Part shown: piece after piece, positions 7,977 to 17,010 of the stretch
How the letters are laid out: the number at the start of each line of letters is the position of its first letter
How positions within the stretch are numbered: position 1 is the first letter of the stretch
NCBI GenBank assembly: GCA_030695205.1
Contig: JAUYTN010000021.1
Location: 124,001 to 188,000 of the forward strand
Length of the DNA stretch: 64,000 nucleotides
Direction of reading: 5' to 3'
Origin: Burkholderiaceae bacterium
Lineage (GTDB): Bacteria; Pseudomonadota; Gammaproteobacteria; Burkholderiales; Burkholderiaceae_C
Made by a program: the position numbers and the translations under genes
Notes under the pieces: generated by a model
Databases searched by the model: none
What the model saw: the letters and a program-made list of their open reading frames with translations, nothing else
What the model was told of the DNA's origin: nothing

Positions 7977-9332
7977 TCAGTCGGGTTTGCCATCGGCCCG
8001 GGGCAAGCCAAACCAGTGCAGCAAGCGAGCGCCCCAGACCGCCATGGCCAGCGTCCACAGGCCAGCGGCCAGCGCCAGCCAGACGCCCGAAAGGCCGGGC
8101 AGTGCGGCGGCAATGCGCACCACCACCGCCACCTGCAGCAGCCAGAAGAGGGCCCACACCCGGTCATCGGCCACCAGCGTGCGCCCACTGTGGCCACAGG
8201 CCACCCGGGTGACCATGGCCATGAGCAGTGAGCCCAGGGCGCCCATGGTCAGTGCGTGCAGGGTGCCCAGCCCCAGCACGGGCACCCCCAGCCGCAGCCC
8301 CAGGAGCTGCGAAGCGCCGGACAGCAGCAGGGCCAGGCCCAGCCACAAAAAGCCCAGGTGCAGCATGGCCAGCAGCCGGATGCGCATGCTTTGCACCAGG
8401 CCCCACACCACCGCCAGCCACAGCACCACACTGCCTGCAGCCAGTTCGCCCAGACCGCGCACCAGCATCCACACCCTGGGAGCGTCTTGCCCCGGGTCGG
8501 CCACAGCCCACAGCAGGGGGTGCCAGACGGCCAGCACCTCCAGCACCACCACCCCCAGCAAAAACCAAAACACCCAAAAGGGCCGCCAGGCCTCGATCAT
8601 GGGCAGCGCGCTGGAGGTGAAGAAGGGCAACATGCGGTGCAGCACCGCCACAAAGGTCACCACCACGCAGCCCCACAGCCCGGTCTGGACGGCGGCCATG
8701 GCCACAGCGCCGTCCCCCAGGTTGGCGGCCAACAGCATGGCCAGCAGGCTGAGCACGCCCACGGCACCCGCCACTGCCACCGCGATGGCGTGGATGCGCT
8801 CGCGCGCCCGGCTGCGCACGATCAGACGGATGAAGTCCAGGTACATCCAGCCCAGTCCTGCGGCGGCAAGCAGGGCACATGCCTGGGCCACGGTCTCATG
8901 TACCAGCGAACCCAGCAGCCAGCCCATCCAGCCCACCCACTGGCACAGCAGCGGGCCGAGCAGGGCGCGTGCGCCTGGCCCGCTCAGCCCCAGCCACTTG
9001 GGGCCTGCGGTGAACAGAAAGCCCGCAAAAAACAGCGGCATGAACCCAAAGGTCATGACCGCTGCATGCGTCAGGCTGGGCGACTGTGCCAGGGGCAGGC
9101 CCAATCCCCAGCCCACCCGGTCTAGCTGGACCAGCGTCCACCACAGGCTGGAGGCCAGCAGCAGCACGGTGGCCAGAAAAAACCCCAGCCGGTGGGGTGC
9201 CCACAGCAGGCGTTGCCACTTCCACTGGGCCGGGGGCTGTGCCGAAGGCCGCACCGGGGGCTGGACCCTGACGGGTGGTGCCGTGGGTACGGTCGGATTG
9301 GGGCGCACAGGGTGGGGGGCAGAGGGGGGCAT
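7977..9332 (-). CDS. nnrS: NnrS family haem-copper membrane protein
   Basis: The protein is 451 residues with about 12 hydrophobic helices, the length and profile of NnrS. Family features include PHRLGFFLATV near the N-terminus, THAAVMTFGFMPLFFAGF, VLHRMLPFFTSSALP and LHALTMGALGSLLMAMV, with conserved histidines within membrane helices. NnrS proteins relieve nitrosative stress, protecting cytosolic iron pools from NO, and are usually found with denitrification genes. The ATG at 9332 is followed by a Pro/Ala-rich cytoplasmic segment of about 45 residues; a longer open frame upstream lies inside nrdJ and is rejected. The gene starts 35 bp after nrdJ. Confidence 0.9.
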   Translation of the reverse strand: MPPSAPHPVRPNPTVPTAPPVRVQPPVRPSAQPPAQWKWQRLLWAPHRLGFFLATVLLLASSLWWTLVQLDRVGWGLGLPLAQSPSLTHAAVMTFGFMPLFFAGFLFTAGPKWLGLSGPGARALLGPLLCQWVGWMGWLLGSLVHETVAQACALLAAAGLGWMYLDFIRLIVRSRARERIHAIAVAVAGAVGVLSLLAMLLAANLGDGAVAMAAVQTGLWGCVVVTFVAVLHRMLPFFTSSALPMIEAWRPFWVFWFLLGVVVLEVLAVWHPLLWAVADPGQDAPRVWMLVRGLGELAAGSVVLWLAVVWGLVQSMRIRLLAMLHLGFLWLGLALLLSGASQLLGLRLGVPVLGLGTLHALTMGALGSLLMAMVTRVACGHSGRTLVADDRVWALFWLLQVAVVVRIAAALPGLSGVWLALAAGLWTLAMAVWGARLLHWFGLPRADGKPD

Positions 9333-9367
9333 GGTGGACAGCGCCGGGGGTGAGAGCGGGTGACGGC

Positions 9368-12300
9368 TCAGCCGCAGGCACCCAGGTGGCCGCACTCGGT
9401 GCAGGCGTCGCAGCCATCCTTGCGGATCATGGCCATCGCACCGCATTCCGGACACTTTTTGCCGGCCATGGGCACCAGGCCGTGGCCGGTGGGGGGTGGG
9501 ATGGCCGCATCGGGTCGGGCCTCCAGGGAGGCGGTGTCGGCAGTGGCTGCGGTGGTGGCCAGGGTGGTGGGGGAAGGCGCTGCAGTGCCCGTCGATGCCG
9601 CGAGGTCGCGCTGGCGGCGGGCAATGATGTGCTGGATCGCGCAGGCAATGGCCGCCACCTCCGAGTCGTGCCACTGCGGCACGGTGGTGCCGTCGGCCTT
9701 GGTGTATGTGCCCAGACGCACGGGGCCACGGTCCCAGGCGACCTTGCGCATGTCGTTGAGCGCCCGGTCCAGAAAGCCGCCGCGCGCGGCCAGCGACAGC
9801 AGCCGCATGCTGGCGGTGACCCACTGCTGCGATTCGCCGTTCTGGCCCACCGGCATGAAGAACTCAATGGCCCGCTCGGTGAGCGCCTGCCCTGGTGCGG
9901 TGGGCATGGGCAGAAAGGACACCACCAGGTAGAGGGTTTTGTGGCCCTCGTGGGTCCAGTACTCCACCTTCTCGACGACCGCAGGCAAGCCGCCTTTGGG
10001 GCGTTTTTCGACCACAGCGCTTGCTGTGTATGCTTTGTCAGCTATGGTTTGTTCTGGTTGCCGGGCTGGCCATGGATCGGCCGGAGCGGCGGGTGGTGTA
10101 GCGGGTGGTGTGGCGGGCTGGGTTTCCAGCACCGAACCAATGATGGTGTTGGGCCGGTAGGTGGCCAGGCCTTTGAGCCCGGCGCTCCAGGCGCGCTGGT
10201 ACAGGTTCTGGAAGTCGGCAAAGGGGCACTCGGCAGGCACATTGACGGTTTTGCTGATGGCCGTGTCCACCAGGGGTTGCACGGCAGCCATCATGGCAAT
10301 GTGGTCGTCGGGCGACATGGACAGGGCCGACACGAAGGCCGGGGGCAAGGCATCGGTGTCGCCGCCGAGTTCGCGGTACACCCGCCAAGCGTGGTCTTGC
10401 ACCTGGTAGCTGGTGGTGCTTCCATCTGCCTCGCGCTTTTTGCGGAGGTAGGTCCAGGCGAACGCCGGCTCTATGCCGTTGGAGGCGTTGTCGGCAAACG
10501 CCAGGCTCACGGTGCCGGTGGGCGCAATGGACAGCAGGTGGCTGTTGCGGATGCCGTGCGCCCGAATGTCGGCTTGCAGCTCGTCGGGCAGGCGGCTGGC
10601 AAAGGTGCCCTCGGCTAGGTACTCGTCCGGGTTGAACCGTGGGAAGGCCCCTTTTTCGGTGGCCAGTTGGACAGAGGCGGCATAGGCCGCATCGCGCATG
10701 GCAGTGGCGATGCGCACCGCCATGTCGCGCCCGTCATCGCTGTCGTAGCGCAGCCCCAGCATGGTGAGGGCGTTGCCCAGCCCGGTAAAACCCACCCCGA
10801 TGCGCCGCTTGGCCTGCGCCTCGGCGCGCTGCTGCGGCAGCGGCCAGTGGGTGAGGTCGAGCACGTTGTCTAGGGCGCGCACCTGGTCGCTGACGGCGGC
10901 GGCAAAGCTTTCGAAGTCGAACGCAGCGCTGCCACCGTGCCCAAACGGATGCCGCACAAAGCGCGGCAGGATCACGGGGCCCAGGTCGCAGCAGCCGTAG
11001 GGTGGCAGCGGCTGTTCGCCACAGTTGTGCACATACAGGCCATTGGCGTCGAAGGCGTGGCAATCGGCGACGGTGACGTCGTACACGTCTTCGCTGCCGT
11101 CAGCTGTCAGTGACTCGACGGTGGCAGTGAAGCGTTCGCGGTTCAGGCCACGCTGGTAACCCGCCAGTGCCTGCTCCAGACGGGCGGCCTTGTCGGTGTC
11201 TGCAAAACCGATGCGCTCGGCAAAGACGCGCAGGTTGTCGTCGCTCAGCACCAGCTCGTGTTGGGCCTGGGTGGGGTAGGGCTTGTTGCCACCGTGCCCG
11301 TCGGGCAGCAGGCGCAGACCTTGCGGGCGGCGCTCGGTGTACAGCGTGCTGGCCATGCCCAGGCGCAGCAGCATGCGCTGCGCGGCTTGCAAGAGCGCCA
11401 CGTTGCTTTGCGCGAGGCGAATGCTCACGCCTTTGGCTTGCGTGCCTTGTACCGAGCCATCGGTGTCAAACAGGCCACGCAGCACGCCGATGGTGCAAGC
11501 AGACGAGCTTTTTTCGATGGCAGGTGTCAGTGTTTTGTGGCCTGGACGCAGGCCAAAACTATGAGCCAGGTGCCACACCGGGGCGCTGGCCATACGCATT
11601 TCGGCCCGACCTGCGACTGGCCGCTGGAAACCCCCGAAGTCGGCTCGGTGTGCCAGCGTGGCCGCGGCGGCTTCGGCAGCCGCGACGATGCCCGCCGCGC
11701 CACTGCTGACCAGTGCTTCGCGGGTCACCTCGCCATTGCCCACCTGCCTGAGTTCAGGCGCCCAGATGGAGATCACGGCCTTGTCGGCCTTGAGCGTGCC
11801 GTCGCCTATCAGCAAACCCAGCAGGTAGCCCTCTGCCTCGGTGCCCACGCCTGCCCAGCCGCCCAGCGGGCGGTGGTCGTGCAACACGATGTCGTCGCCC
11901 GGTTGCAAGTCTTCGGCGGCTGTCCATTCAACCTGCAGGGCATGGCGGCTTTGGTGTGCCACACGGCGCACGCGGTGGTCGGCGGTGAGCCGCAACGCAT
12001 GGCCTTCGCGGGTGCGCAGGGTCAGGACGGGCTTGTGCCCGGTTTTGAAAAATCCTTCGCTTTCGACGCGAAACACCCGGCCATCGACCGCGGCACCAAA
12101 GCGCTTGCCCACCAGGTCTGCGACCTGTGCGGGGCCGTTCTCCGTCATGACCCAGGTGTCTGCGGTGACGCACGGATTCGTGGCGGCAATGGTTTCGATG
12201 GCGCGCAGGTTGTTGTCCTGGCCGATGCGGTCCAGAAACAGAATGCCGGGCTCGGCAAAGTCGTAGGCCGAGCGCATGACCGTGTCCCACAGCTCGCGGG

Positions 12301-13033
12301 CGGGCAGGCGGCGGTAGATCCACTGGCCGTCTGCCCGCTGGTGGGCACCTTGCGCCAGCAACGCGGCTCCCGGGCGCGCGGGGTGCACCAGTTCCCACAG
12401 GCCGTCTTCGGCCAGGGCGTGCATGAAGGCATCGGGCACGGCCACCGAGACGTTGAAGTTGTTCCAGCGCCCGGGTGTGCGTTTGGCGGTGATGAAGGCG
12501 AGCACATCGGGGTGGTCAATGCGCAGCACCCCCATTTGGGCACCACGGCGTGCGCCCGCGCTCTCGACGGTGGCGCACGACTGGTCAAACACGTTGATGT
12601 AGCTGCAAGGCCCCGAGGCCAGCGAGGCTGTGCCCTTGACCTCGGCGCCCTGGGGCCGGATGCGCGAGAAGTCGTAGCCCACGCCACCCCCGCGCCGCAT
12701 GGTTTCGGCGGCCTCGCGCAGGGCTTCGTAGATGCCGGGAAAGCCCTCGCTGTCCTGGCCCTGGATGCAGTCGCCCACGGGCTGCACGAAGCAGTTGATG
12801 AGCGTGGCCTGTATGCCCGTGCCCGCCGCGCTCATGATGCGGCCTGCCCCAATGGCCCCCCGGTGCAGGTTGGCCAGAAAGCGCGCCTCCCAGTGGGGCC
12901 GCTCGGCCTCGGCCTCCACCGAGGCCAGGGCGCGGGCCACCCGCTGCAGCAAATCGTCCAGCGTGTGTTCGCCGGGCTTGAGGTACTTTTCGGTCAGCAC
13001 GTCGGTGCTGATGGGTTGCGCGGGCGTGGGCAT
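9368..13033 (-). CDS. nrdJ: Class II (adenosylcobalamin-dependent) ribonucleotide reductase with intein
   Basis: The precursor is 1221 residues; removing a 383-residue intein leaves 838, normal for single-chain NrdJ. It reduces ribonucleotides to deoxyribonucleotides using a B12-derived thiyl radical and needs no O2. Visible motifs are the redox cysteine in TLINCFVQP (Cys81), MRRGGGVGYDFS, and the radical-site motif NPCGEQPLPPYG whose Cys (671) directly follows the intein. The C-terminus has a KKCPECGAMA / CDACTECGHLGACG metal-binding tail typical of NrdJ. Residues about 995-1006 are encoded by a dispersed repeat inside the linker before the C-terminal domain. An alternative start at 13075 adds 14 residues. 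The gene sits 83 bp behind the parvulin gene of the nar operon, which suits growth without oxygen. Confidence 0.95.
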   Translation of the reverse strand: MPTPAQPISTDVLTEKYLKPGEHTLDDLLQRVARALASVEAEAERPHWEARFLANLHRGAIGAGRIMSAAGTGIQATLINCFVQPVGDCIQGQDSEGFPGIYEALREAAETMRRGGGVGYDFSRIRPQGAEVKGTASLASGPCSYINVFDQSCATVESAGARRGAQMGVLRIDHPDVLAFITAKRTPGRWNNFNVSVAVPDAFMHALAEDGLWELVHPARPGAALLAQGAHQRADGQWIYRRLPARELWDTVMRSAYDFAEPGILFLDRIGQDNNLRAIETIAATNPCVTADTWVMTENGPAQVADLVGKRFGAAVDGRVFRVESEGFFKTGHKPVLTLRTREGHALRLTADHRVRRVAHQSRHALQVEWTAAEDLQPGDDIVLHDHRPLGGWAGVGTEAEGYLLGLLIGDGTLKADKAVISIWAPELRQVGNGEVTREALVSSGAAGIVAAAEAAAATLAHRADFGGFQRPVAGRAEMRMASAPVWHLAHSFGLRPGHKTLTPAIEKSSSACTIGVLRGLFDTDGSVQGTQAKGVSIRLAQSNVALLQAAQRMLLRLGMASTLYTERRPQGLRLLPDGHGGNKPYPTQAQHELVLSDDNLRVFAERIGFADTDKAARLEQALAGYQRGLNRERFTATVESLTADGSEDVYDVTVADCHAFDANGLYVHNCGEQPLPPYGCCDLGPVILPRFVRHPFGHGGSAAFDFESFAAAVSDQVRALDNVLDLTHWPLPQQRAEAQAKRRIGVGFTGLGNALTMLGLRYDSDDGRDMAVRIATAMRDAAYAASVQLATEKGAFPRFNPDEYLAEGTFASRLPDELQADIRAHGIRNSHLLSIAPTGTVSLAFADNASNGIEPAFAWTYLRKKREADGSTTSYQVQDHAWRVYRELGGDTDALPPAFVSALSMSPDDHIAMMAAVQPLVDTAISKTVNVPAECPFADFQNLYQRAWSAGLKGLATYRPNTIIGSVLETQPATPPATPPAAPADPWPARQPEQTIADKAYTASAVVEKRPKGGLPAVVEKVEYWTHEGHKTLYLVVSFLPMPTAPGQALTERAIEFFMPVGQNGESQQWVTASMRLLSLAARGGFLDRALNDMRKVAWDRGPVRLGTYTKADGTTVPQWHDSEVAAIACAIQHIIARRQRDLAASTGTAAPSPTTLATTAATADTASLEARPDAAIPPPTGHGLVPMAGKKCPECGAMAMIRKDGCDACTECGHLGACG
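10015..10050 (+). repeat. Intragenic dispersed repeat within nrdJ
   Basis: Thirty-six bases starting CAGCGCTTGCTG and ending TGTCAGCTATGGTTT lie in the coding sequence of the NrdJ linker. An equally long segment with the same flanking blocks (CAGCGCTT ... TTGTCAGCTA ... GTTT) is read on the minus strand inside hypF at 54397-54432. A more diverged one lies in hypX at 49931-49969. The nrdJ copy is read on the opposite strand from the gene and encodes roughly TIADKAYTASAV without disturbing the frame. Confidence 0.7.
11024..12172 (-). other. Intein with LAGLIDADG (DOD) homing endonuclease inside nrdJ
   Basis: This in-frame insert of 383 residues occupies residues 288-670 of the NrdJ precursor. 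It begins with Cys (CVTADTWVM, block A) and has a block B LRLTADHRV with the Thr-x-x-His pair. It ends in YDVTVADCHAFDANG...VHN, giving the penultimate His and terminal Asn, and is followed by Cys. All canonical splicing residues are therefore present. Two dodecapeptide motifs, GYLLGLLIGDG and GVLRGLFDTDG, with acidic residues at precursor positions 411 and 525, mark a DOD-type endonuclease. The +1 nucleophile is the catalytic radical cysteine of the host enzyme. Splicing competence and endonuclease activity are inferred from intact motifs only. Confidence 0.93.
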
Positions 13034-13116
13034 GGTGAATCGGTCAGTCAGGTTGGGCCGGGTTGGCGGGTGCATCAGGCTGGGCCGTTGGCACCGTCGG
13101 TGGCGGTGGCAGTGGC

Positions 13117-13971
13117 CTACTGCATCAGTGGAGAGTCTGCGCCTTCCAGCTCGATGCCCTGGATGTCGGCGGCGGCCACCAGCGCCATCATGTGGTGGCG
13201 CAGGGCGGTGGCACGGGCCTGCTGTGCCAGGCGCTGGGCAATGGTGGTGCGGGCGTCTTCAAAGGAGGGTGTTTTGCCCTTGCGCCGACCCAGCACTTCG
13301 ATGATGTGAAAGCCAAACCGGGAGTGGACCAGCCGGGGGTGTACCCCCATGCCGTAGCGCACGTCGGTTTGCATGAACAGCTCGTTGGCCAGCTCGGGTG
13401 AGCATTCCTGCGGGGTGATCCAGCCCAAGTCACCGCCCTGGGCGCTGGAGGGGCAGTTGGACAGCTCGGCAGCGAGTTGCTCGAAGCGCTGGGGCGGCAC
13501 GTCTTTGCGGGACAGCTCCAGCAAGGCGGTTTCTGCCCGGATGGACAGGGCGTGCACGTTCACCCCCGGTGTCACCGCAAACAGAATGTGGCGCACATGC
13601 ATGGCCTGCCCCACCGTCAGTTCGCTGGTGTGGGCGGCGTAGTAGCGTTGGCACTCGTCGTCGCTGGGTTCGCGGGTGGGCACCAGCGCTTCCAGCATCT
13701 GTTCAATGGCGGTGCGTTGTGCCTCGGTGAGCGTGGGGGCGGTCAGCACGTGCTGCGCGGGCAGCCAGCCGGTCTGCACCGCTTGCTGGCGCAGCAGCTC
13801 GGACCAGGCGATTTCGCGCAGGCTGGCCTCGTCGTGTGTGACACCAGGCTCGTGCAGGGCAATGCCGTTGATCATGGGCGTGGCAGCGGCGGCTGCGGCG
13901 GCGGCACATTGGCATTGGCCGCCGCAGCCGGTGGTGGCCGTGGCCGTGGCAGTGGTCGGGGTCGGGGTCAT
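13117..13971 (-). CDS. NifM/PpiC-like peptidyl-prolyl cis-trans isomerase (parvulin)
   Basis: The 284-residue protein has a SurA/NifM-like N-terminal helical region and a parvulin rotamase domain at residues about 125-235. Recognisable rotamase motifs are VRHILFAV, AQGGDLGWI and SRFGFHIIEVLGRRKG. An unusual N-terminal stretch of about 30 residues is Thr/Ala-rich with a GCGGQCQC cysteine cluster that could bind metal. The start at 13971 is supported by AGGAG five bases upstream. No signal peptide is seen, so it should be cytoplasmic and may assist folding of the large Nar subunits. It follows narI by 49 bp, an arrangement I associate with betaproteobacterial nar operons. Confidence 0.88.
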   Translation of the reverse strand: MTPTPTTATATATTGCGGQCQCAAAAAAAATPMINGIALHEPGVTHDEASLREIAWSELLRQQAVQTGWLPAQHVLTAPTLTEAQRTAIEQMLEALVPTREPSDDECQRYYAAHTSELTVGQAMHVRHILFAVTPGVNVHALSIRAETALLELSRKDVPPQRFEQLAAELSNCPSSAQGGDLGWITPQECSPELANELFMQTDVRYGMGVHPRLVHSRFGFHIIEVLGRRKGKTPSFEDARTTIAQRLAQQARATALRHHMMALVAAADIQGIELEGADSPLMQ

Positions 13972-14020
13972 GGGGGCTCCTGGTGGGGCGGGTGAAGGGG
14001 CAGTTGACCGGACGGGCCGA

Positions 14021-14749
14021 TCAGGCGTTGGGGCCACGGGTGTGGGCATCGCTGCGCTGGGCCAGGCCGAGGCGGCGGCTGCGCACCACCTGGTAGGGAC
14101 GGGCCAGGTAGGCCAGCGTGCCAAAACCACTCCACACATGTACCAACCGGGAGAAGGGGAAGATCAGGAAGATCGTCATGCCCAGCACCAGGTGCACCAG
14201 ATAGACCCAATCCAAACCGGCCAGCAGGCTGGCGTCCGGACGGAAGGTGACGATGCCCTGCGCCCAGCCCGACAGCTGCAGCATGGCCTGGCCGTCGGAG
14301 TGGCCGATAGAAAACGGCAGCGTGACCAAGCCCAACACCAGCTGCACCCACAGGATGATCAGGATGCCCAGGTCGGTGCGGTGGCTGGTCAGGCGGATGC
14401 GGTCGTCAAACAGGCGGCGGTGCAGCAGCAGGGTCAGCCCGATGAAGCAGATGAAGCCCGCGATGCCACCAGCGGTCACGGCGATCATCTGCTTCTGGCC
14501 AGCGGTGATGAAGGGCTCGTACACAAAGTGGGGCGTGAGCAAGCCCACGGTGTGGCCACCGAACAAAAACAAAATGCCGATGTGGAACAGGTTGCTGCCC
14601 CAGCGCAGCTGGCCTTTGCGCAGCAGCTGCGAAGAGTCGCTTTTCCAGGTGTATTGGTCCCGGTCAAAGCGGGCCAGGCTACCCATGAAAAATACCGCCA
14701 GGCAGATGTAGGGGTAGACGTTGAAGAAAAAGTTGTGCAGCGTGGTCAT
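14021..14749 (-). CDS. narI: NarI, respiratory nitrate reductase cytochrome b (gamma) subunit
   Basis: The protein is 242 residues with five predicted transmembrane helices, the normal NarI size. It carries two b haems and passes quinol electrons to NarH. Histidine ligand positions are visible in SNLFHIGILFLFGGHTVGL and, in the last helices, in LVHLVLGMT and FSRLVHVWSG. The last segment ends in the LARPYQVVRSR cytoplasmic tail usual for NarI. The ATG at 14749 overlaps the narJ stop by 4 bp and has AAGGAG ten bases upstream. It is the membrane anchor of the NarGHI complex on the cytoplasmic face. Confidence 0.96.
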   Translation of the reverse strand: MTTLHNFFFNVYPYICLAVFFMGSLARFDRDQYTWKSDSSQLLRKGQLRWGSNLFHIGILFLFGGHTVGLLTPHFVYEPFITAGQKQMIAVTAGGIAGFICFIGLTLLLHRRLFDDRIRLTSHRTDLGILIILWVQLVLGLVTLPFSIGHSDGQAMLQLSGWAQGIVTFRPDASLLAGLDWVYLVHLVLGMTIFLIFPFSRLVHVWSGFGTLAYLARPYQVVRSRRLGLAQRSDAHTRGPNA

Positions 14750-15447
14750 GCCTGCGCTCCTTGAGAAAGTTGGTGGGCTTTTCTGACAATCTGTATGGGT
14801 TGGGGCTGTCCGGGCTTGGCCTGGCCTTCGGTGGAACAACCACCGAACACCTCCGGCTCGGCCCAGCTCTCGTCGATGGAGGGCTCGGGGGCCACTGGGA
14901 CGGTGGCGGCCCGCTCACCAGCCATCTCCAGCACCGCTGCCAGCACGCTGGCGTAGGGGCTGGAGCGCTCTTGCAGCGCACTAAAGATATTGCGCACGAT
15001 GTGCGCGACCTCGCCCAGAAACTGGCGGGCTTCCTGTGCAGGCTGGGTGGAGGCGAACTCCAGCAGCACCGAGAGGTGGTCGGGCAGCTCTTCGGGGCCC
15101 AGGTACAGCCCACCTTTTTCGTAGGTCTGGATCAGGTCGATCATGGCGGGGCCACGCTCGCGCGAGTCGCCGTGCACATGCTCGAACAGGTGCAGCGCGG
15201 TGCGCCGACCCCGGTCAAACAGCTCGACGTATTCGCCCTCCACATCCAGCGTCGGGCTCAGGGCCAGGTGCTGCAGCAGGGCCTGCAGCTCTGCCAGTCG
15301 CTGGGGTGCCAGGGCCGCCTCGGCCTTCAGGGCTGCCTGCATCTCGGGGATGTGGGCGCGAAACGTGCTGTCGGGGTAGCGCAGCAGGTGGGCCAGCACA
15401 CGCAGGGTGTGGGGTGCGTGGGGGGGGGACGTTGATAGCAAGCCCAT
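14746..15447 (-). CDS. narJ: NarJ, nitrate reductase molybdenum cofactor assembly chaperone
   Basis: This 233-residue all-helical cytoplasmic chaperone is of the TorD/NarJ family. Conserved segments include LRVLAHLLRYPDSTF near the N-terminus and GEYVELFDRGRRTALHLFEHVHGDSRERG at residues about 75-105, the latter being the core family signature. It binds NarG and assists Mo-bisMGD and Fe-S insertion before membrane attachment and is not part of the final enzyme. Its start lies one base after the narH stop and its stop overlaps narI by 4 bp. The C-terminal 50 residues are Pro/Glu-rich and probably flexible. Confidence 0.95.
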   Translation of the reverse strand: MGLLSTSPPHAPHTLRVLAHLLRYPDSTFRAHIPEMQAALKAEAALAPQRLAELQALLQHLALSPTLDVEGEYVELFDRGRRTALHLFEHVHGDSRERGPAMIDLIQTYEKGGLYLGPEELPDHLSVLLEFASTQPAQEARQFLGEVAHIVRNIFSALQERSSPYASVLAAVLEMAGERAATVPVAPEPSIDESWAEPEVFGGCSTEGQAKPGQPQPIQIVRKAHQLSQGAQA

Positions 15448-15448
15448 G

Positions 15449-16981
15449 TCAGGCCTCCACTTTGATCGGGATGGTGCGTTTCTTCTCGCTGCCGAACAGG
15501 CTGGTTTCGGACTGCCCCTCGGAGCAGCCGTTGCCAAAGCTGAAGCCGCAGCCGCCTTTGACGTTGAAGGTGTTTTCGGCGTACTCGCGGTGTGTGGTCG
15601 GAATGACGAAGCGGTCTTCGTAGTTCGCAATGGCCATGTAGCGGTACATCTCTTCCACCTCGGCCTGGGTCAGACCGGTTTGTTCCAGCACCGCCAGGTT
15701 CACCAGGCCATCCACGTGCTTGGCGCGCTGGTAGGTGCGCATGGCCAGCATGCGCTCCAGGGCCCGGATCACGGGCTTGGTGTCACCGGCGGTGAGCAGG
15801 TTGGCCAGGTACTTGACGGGAATGCGCAGCTGCGACACGTCGGGAATTTCGCCGTTGCTGCTGAGCAGCCCACTGTTGGCCACCGAGGTGATGGGCGACA
15901 GCGGTGGCACGTACCAGACCATGGGCAGGGTGCGGTACTCGGGGTGCAGTGGCAGGGCCACCTTCCAGTCCACCGCCATTTTGTACACCGGGCTCTGGCG
16001 GGCCGCTGCCATCCAGGCGTCTGGAATGCCGTCGATCCTGGCCTGGGCAATGACCTTGGGGTCGTTGGGGTCCAGGAAGATGTCCAGCTGGGCCTGGTAC
16101 AGGTCGGCCTCGTTGGGGGTGCTGGCGGCTTCGGCAATGCGGTCGGCGTCGTACAGCAGCACGCCCAGGTAGCGGATGCGGCCCACGCAGGTCTCGGAGC
16201 ACACGGTGGGCTGGCCGGCCTCAATGCGGGGGTAGCAGAAGATGCACTTCTCGGCCTTGCCGCTTTTCCAGTTGTAGTAGATCTTTTTGTAGGGGCAGCC
16301 GCTCACGCACATGCGCCAGCCGCGGCACTTGTCCTGGTCGATCAGGACAATGCCGTCTTCTTCGCGCTTGTAGATGCTGCCGCTGGGGCAGCTGGCCACA
16401 CACGCGGGGTTCAGGCAGTGCTCGCACAGCCGGGGCAGGTACATCATGAAGGTGTTTTCGAACTGACCCATCATGTCTTTCTGGGCCTGCTCGAAACCGT
16501 CCAGGTTGGCGTCTTTGCTGCGCTTGGCAAACTCACCGCCCAGGATTTCCTCCCAGTTCGGGCCCCACTCGATTTTTTCCATGCGCTTGCCGGTGATCAG
16601 CGAACGTGGGCGCGCCGTGGGGGCGTGCTTCATTTCGGGGGCCGATTGCAGATGGTCGTAGTCGAACGTGAAGGGTTCGTAGTAGTCGTCAATTTGCGGC
16701 AGGTTGGGGTTGCTGAAGATTTTCATCAGCAGCGACCACTTGCCACCCTGCTTGGGCACGATGGAGCCGTCGGCCTTGCGAACCCAGCCTCCGTTCCATT
16801 TGTCCTGGTTTTCCCATTCTTTGGGGTAACCGATGCCAGGCTTGGTCTCGACGTTGTTGAACCAGGCGTACTCCACACCTGGGCGGCTGGTCCAGACGTT
16901 TTTGCAGGTGACGGAACAGGTGTGGCAGCCAATGCACTTGTCCAGGTTGAGCACCATGCCGATTTGGGCGCGAATTTTCAT
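15449..16981 (-). CDS. narH: NarH, respiratory nitrate reductase iron-sulfur (beta) subunit
   Basis: The 510-residue protein has four ferredoxin-like cysteine clusters: CIGCHTCSVTCK near residue 16, CEHCLNPACVASCP near 180, CRGWRMCVSGCPYK near 215 and CIFCYPRIEAGQPTVC near 240. The Trp replacing a cysteine in CRGWRMC is the known NarH feature that produces a [3Fe-4S] cluster. It relays electrons from NarI haems to NarG. The length and the start MKIRAQIGMV match the family. It is followed immediately by narJ and preceded by narG with a 29-bp gap. Confidence 0.97.
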   Translation of the reverse strand: MKIRAQIGMVLNLDKCIGCHTCSVTCKNVWTSRPGVEYAWFNNVETKPGIGYPKEWENQDKWNGGWVRKADGSIVPKQGGKWSLLMKIFSNPNLPQIDDYYEPFTFDYDHLQSAPEMKHAPTARPRSLITGKRMEKIEWGPNWEEILGGEFAKRSKDANLDGFEQAQKDMMGQFENTFMMYLPRLCEHCLNPACVASCPSGSIYKREEDGIVLIDQDKCRGWRMCVSGCPYKKIYYNWKSGKAEKCIFCYPRIEAGQPTVCSETCVGRIRYLGVLLYDADRIAEAASTPNEADLYQAQLDIFLDPNDPKVIAQARIDGIPDAWMAAARQSPVYKMAVDWKVALPLHPEYRTLPMVWYVPPLSPITSVANSGLLSSNGEIPDVSQLRIPVKYLANLLTAGDTKPVIRALERMLAMRTYQRAKHVDGLVNLAVLEQTGLTQAEVEEMYRYMAIANYEDRFVIPTTHREYAENTFNVKGGCGFSFGNGCSEGQSETSLFGSEKKRTIPIKVEA

Positions 16982-17010
16982 GTTGTGACTCCGTGTTGGG
17001 GGCGATGGGC

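Noticed and set aside
11258..13309. Plus-strand open frame of 683 codons opposite nrdJ
   Set aside because: Antisense shadow of nrdJ and its intein; composition-driven and without motifs.
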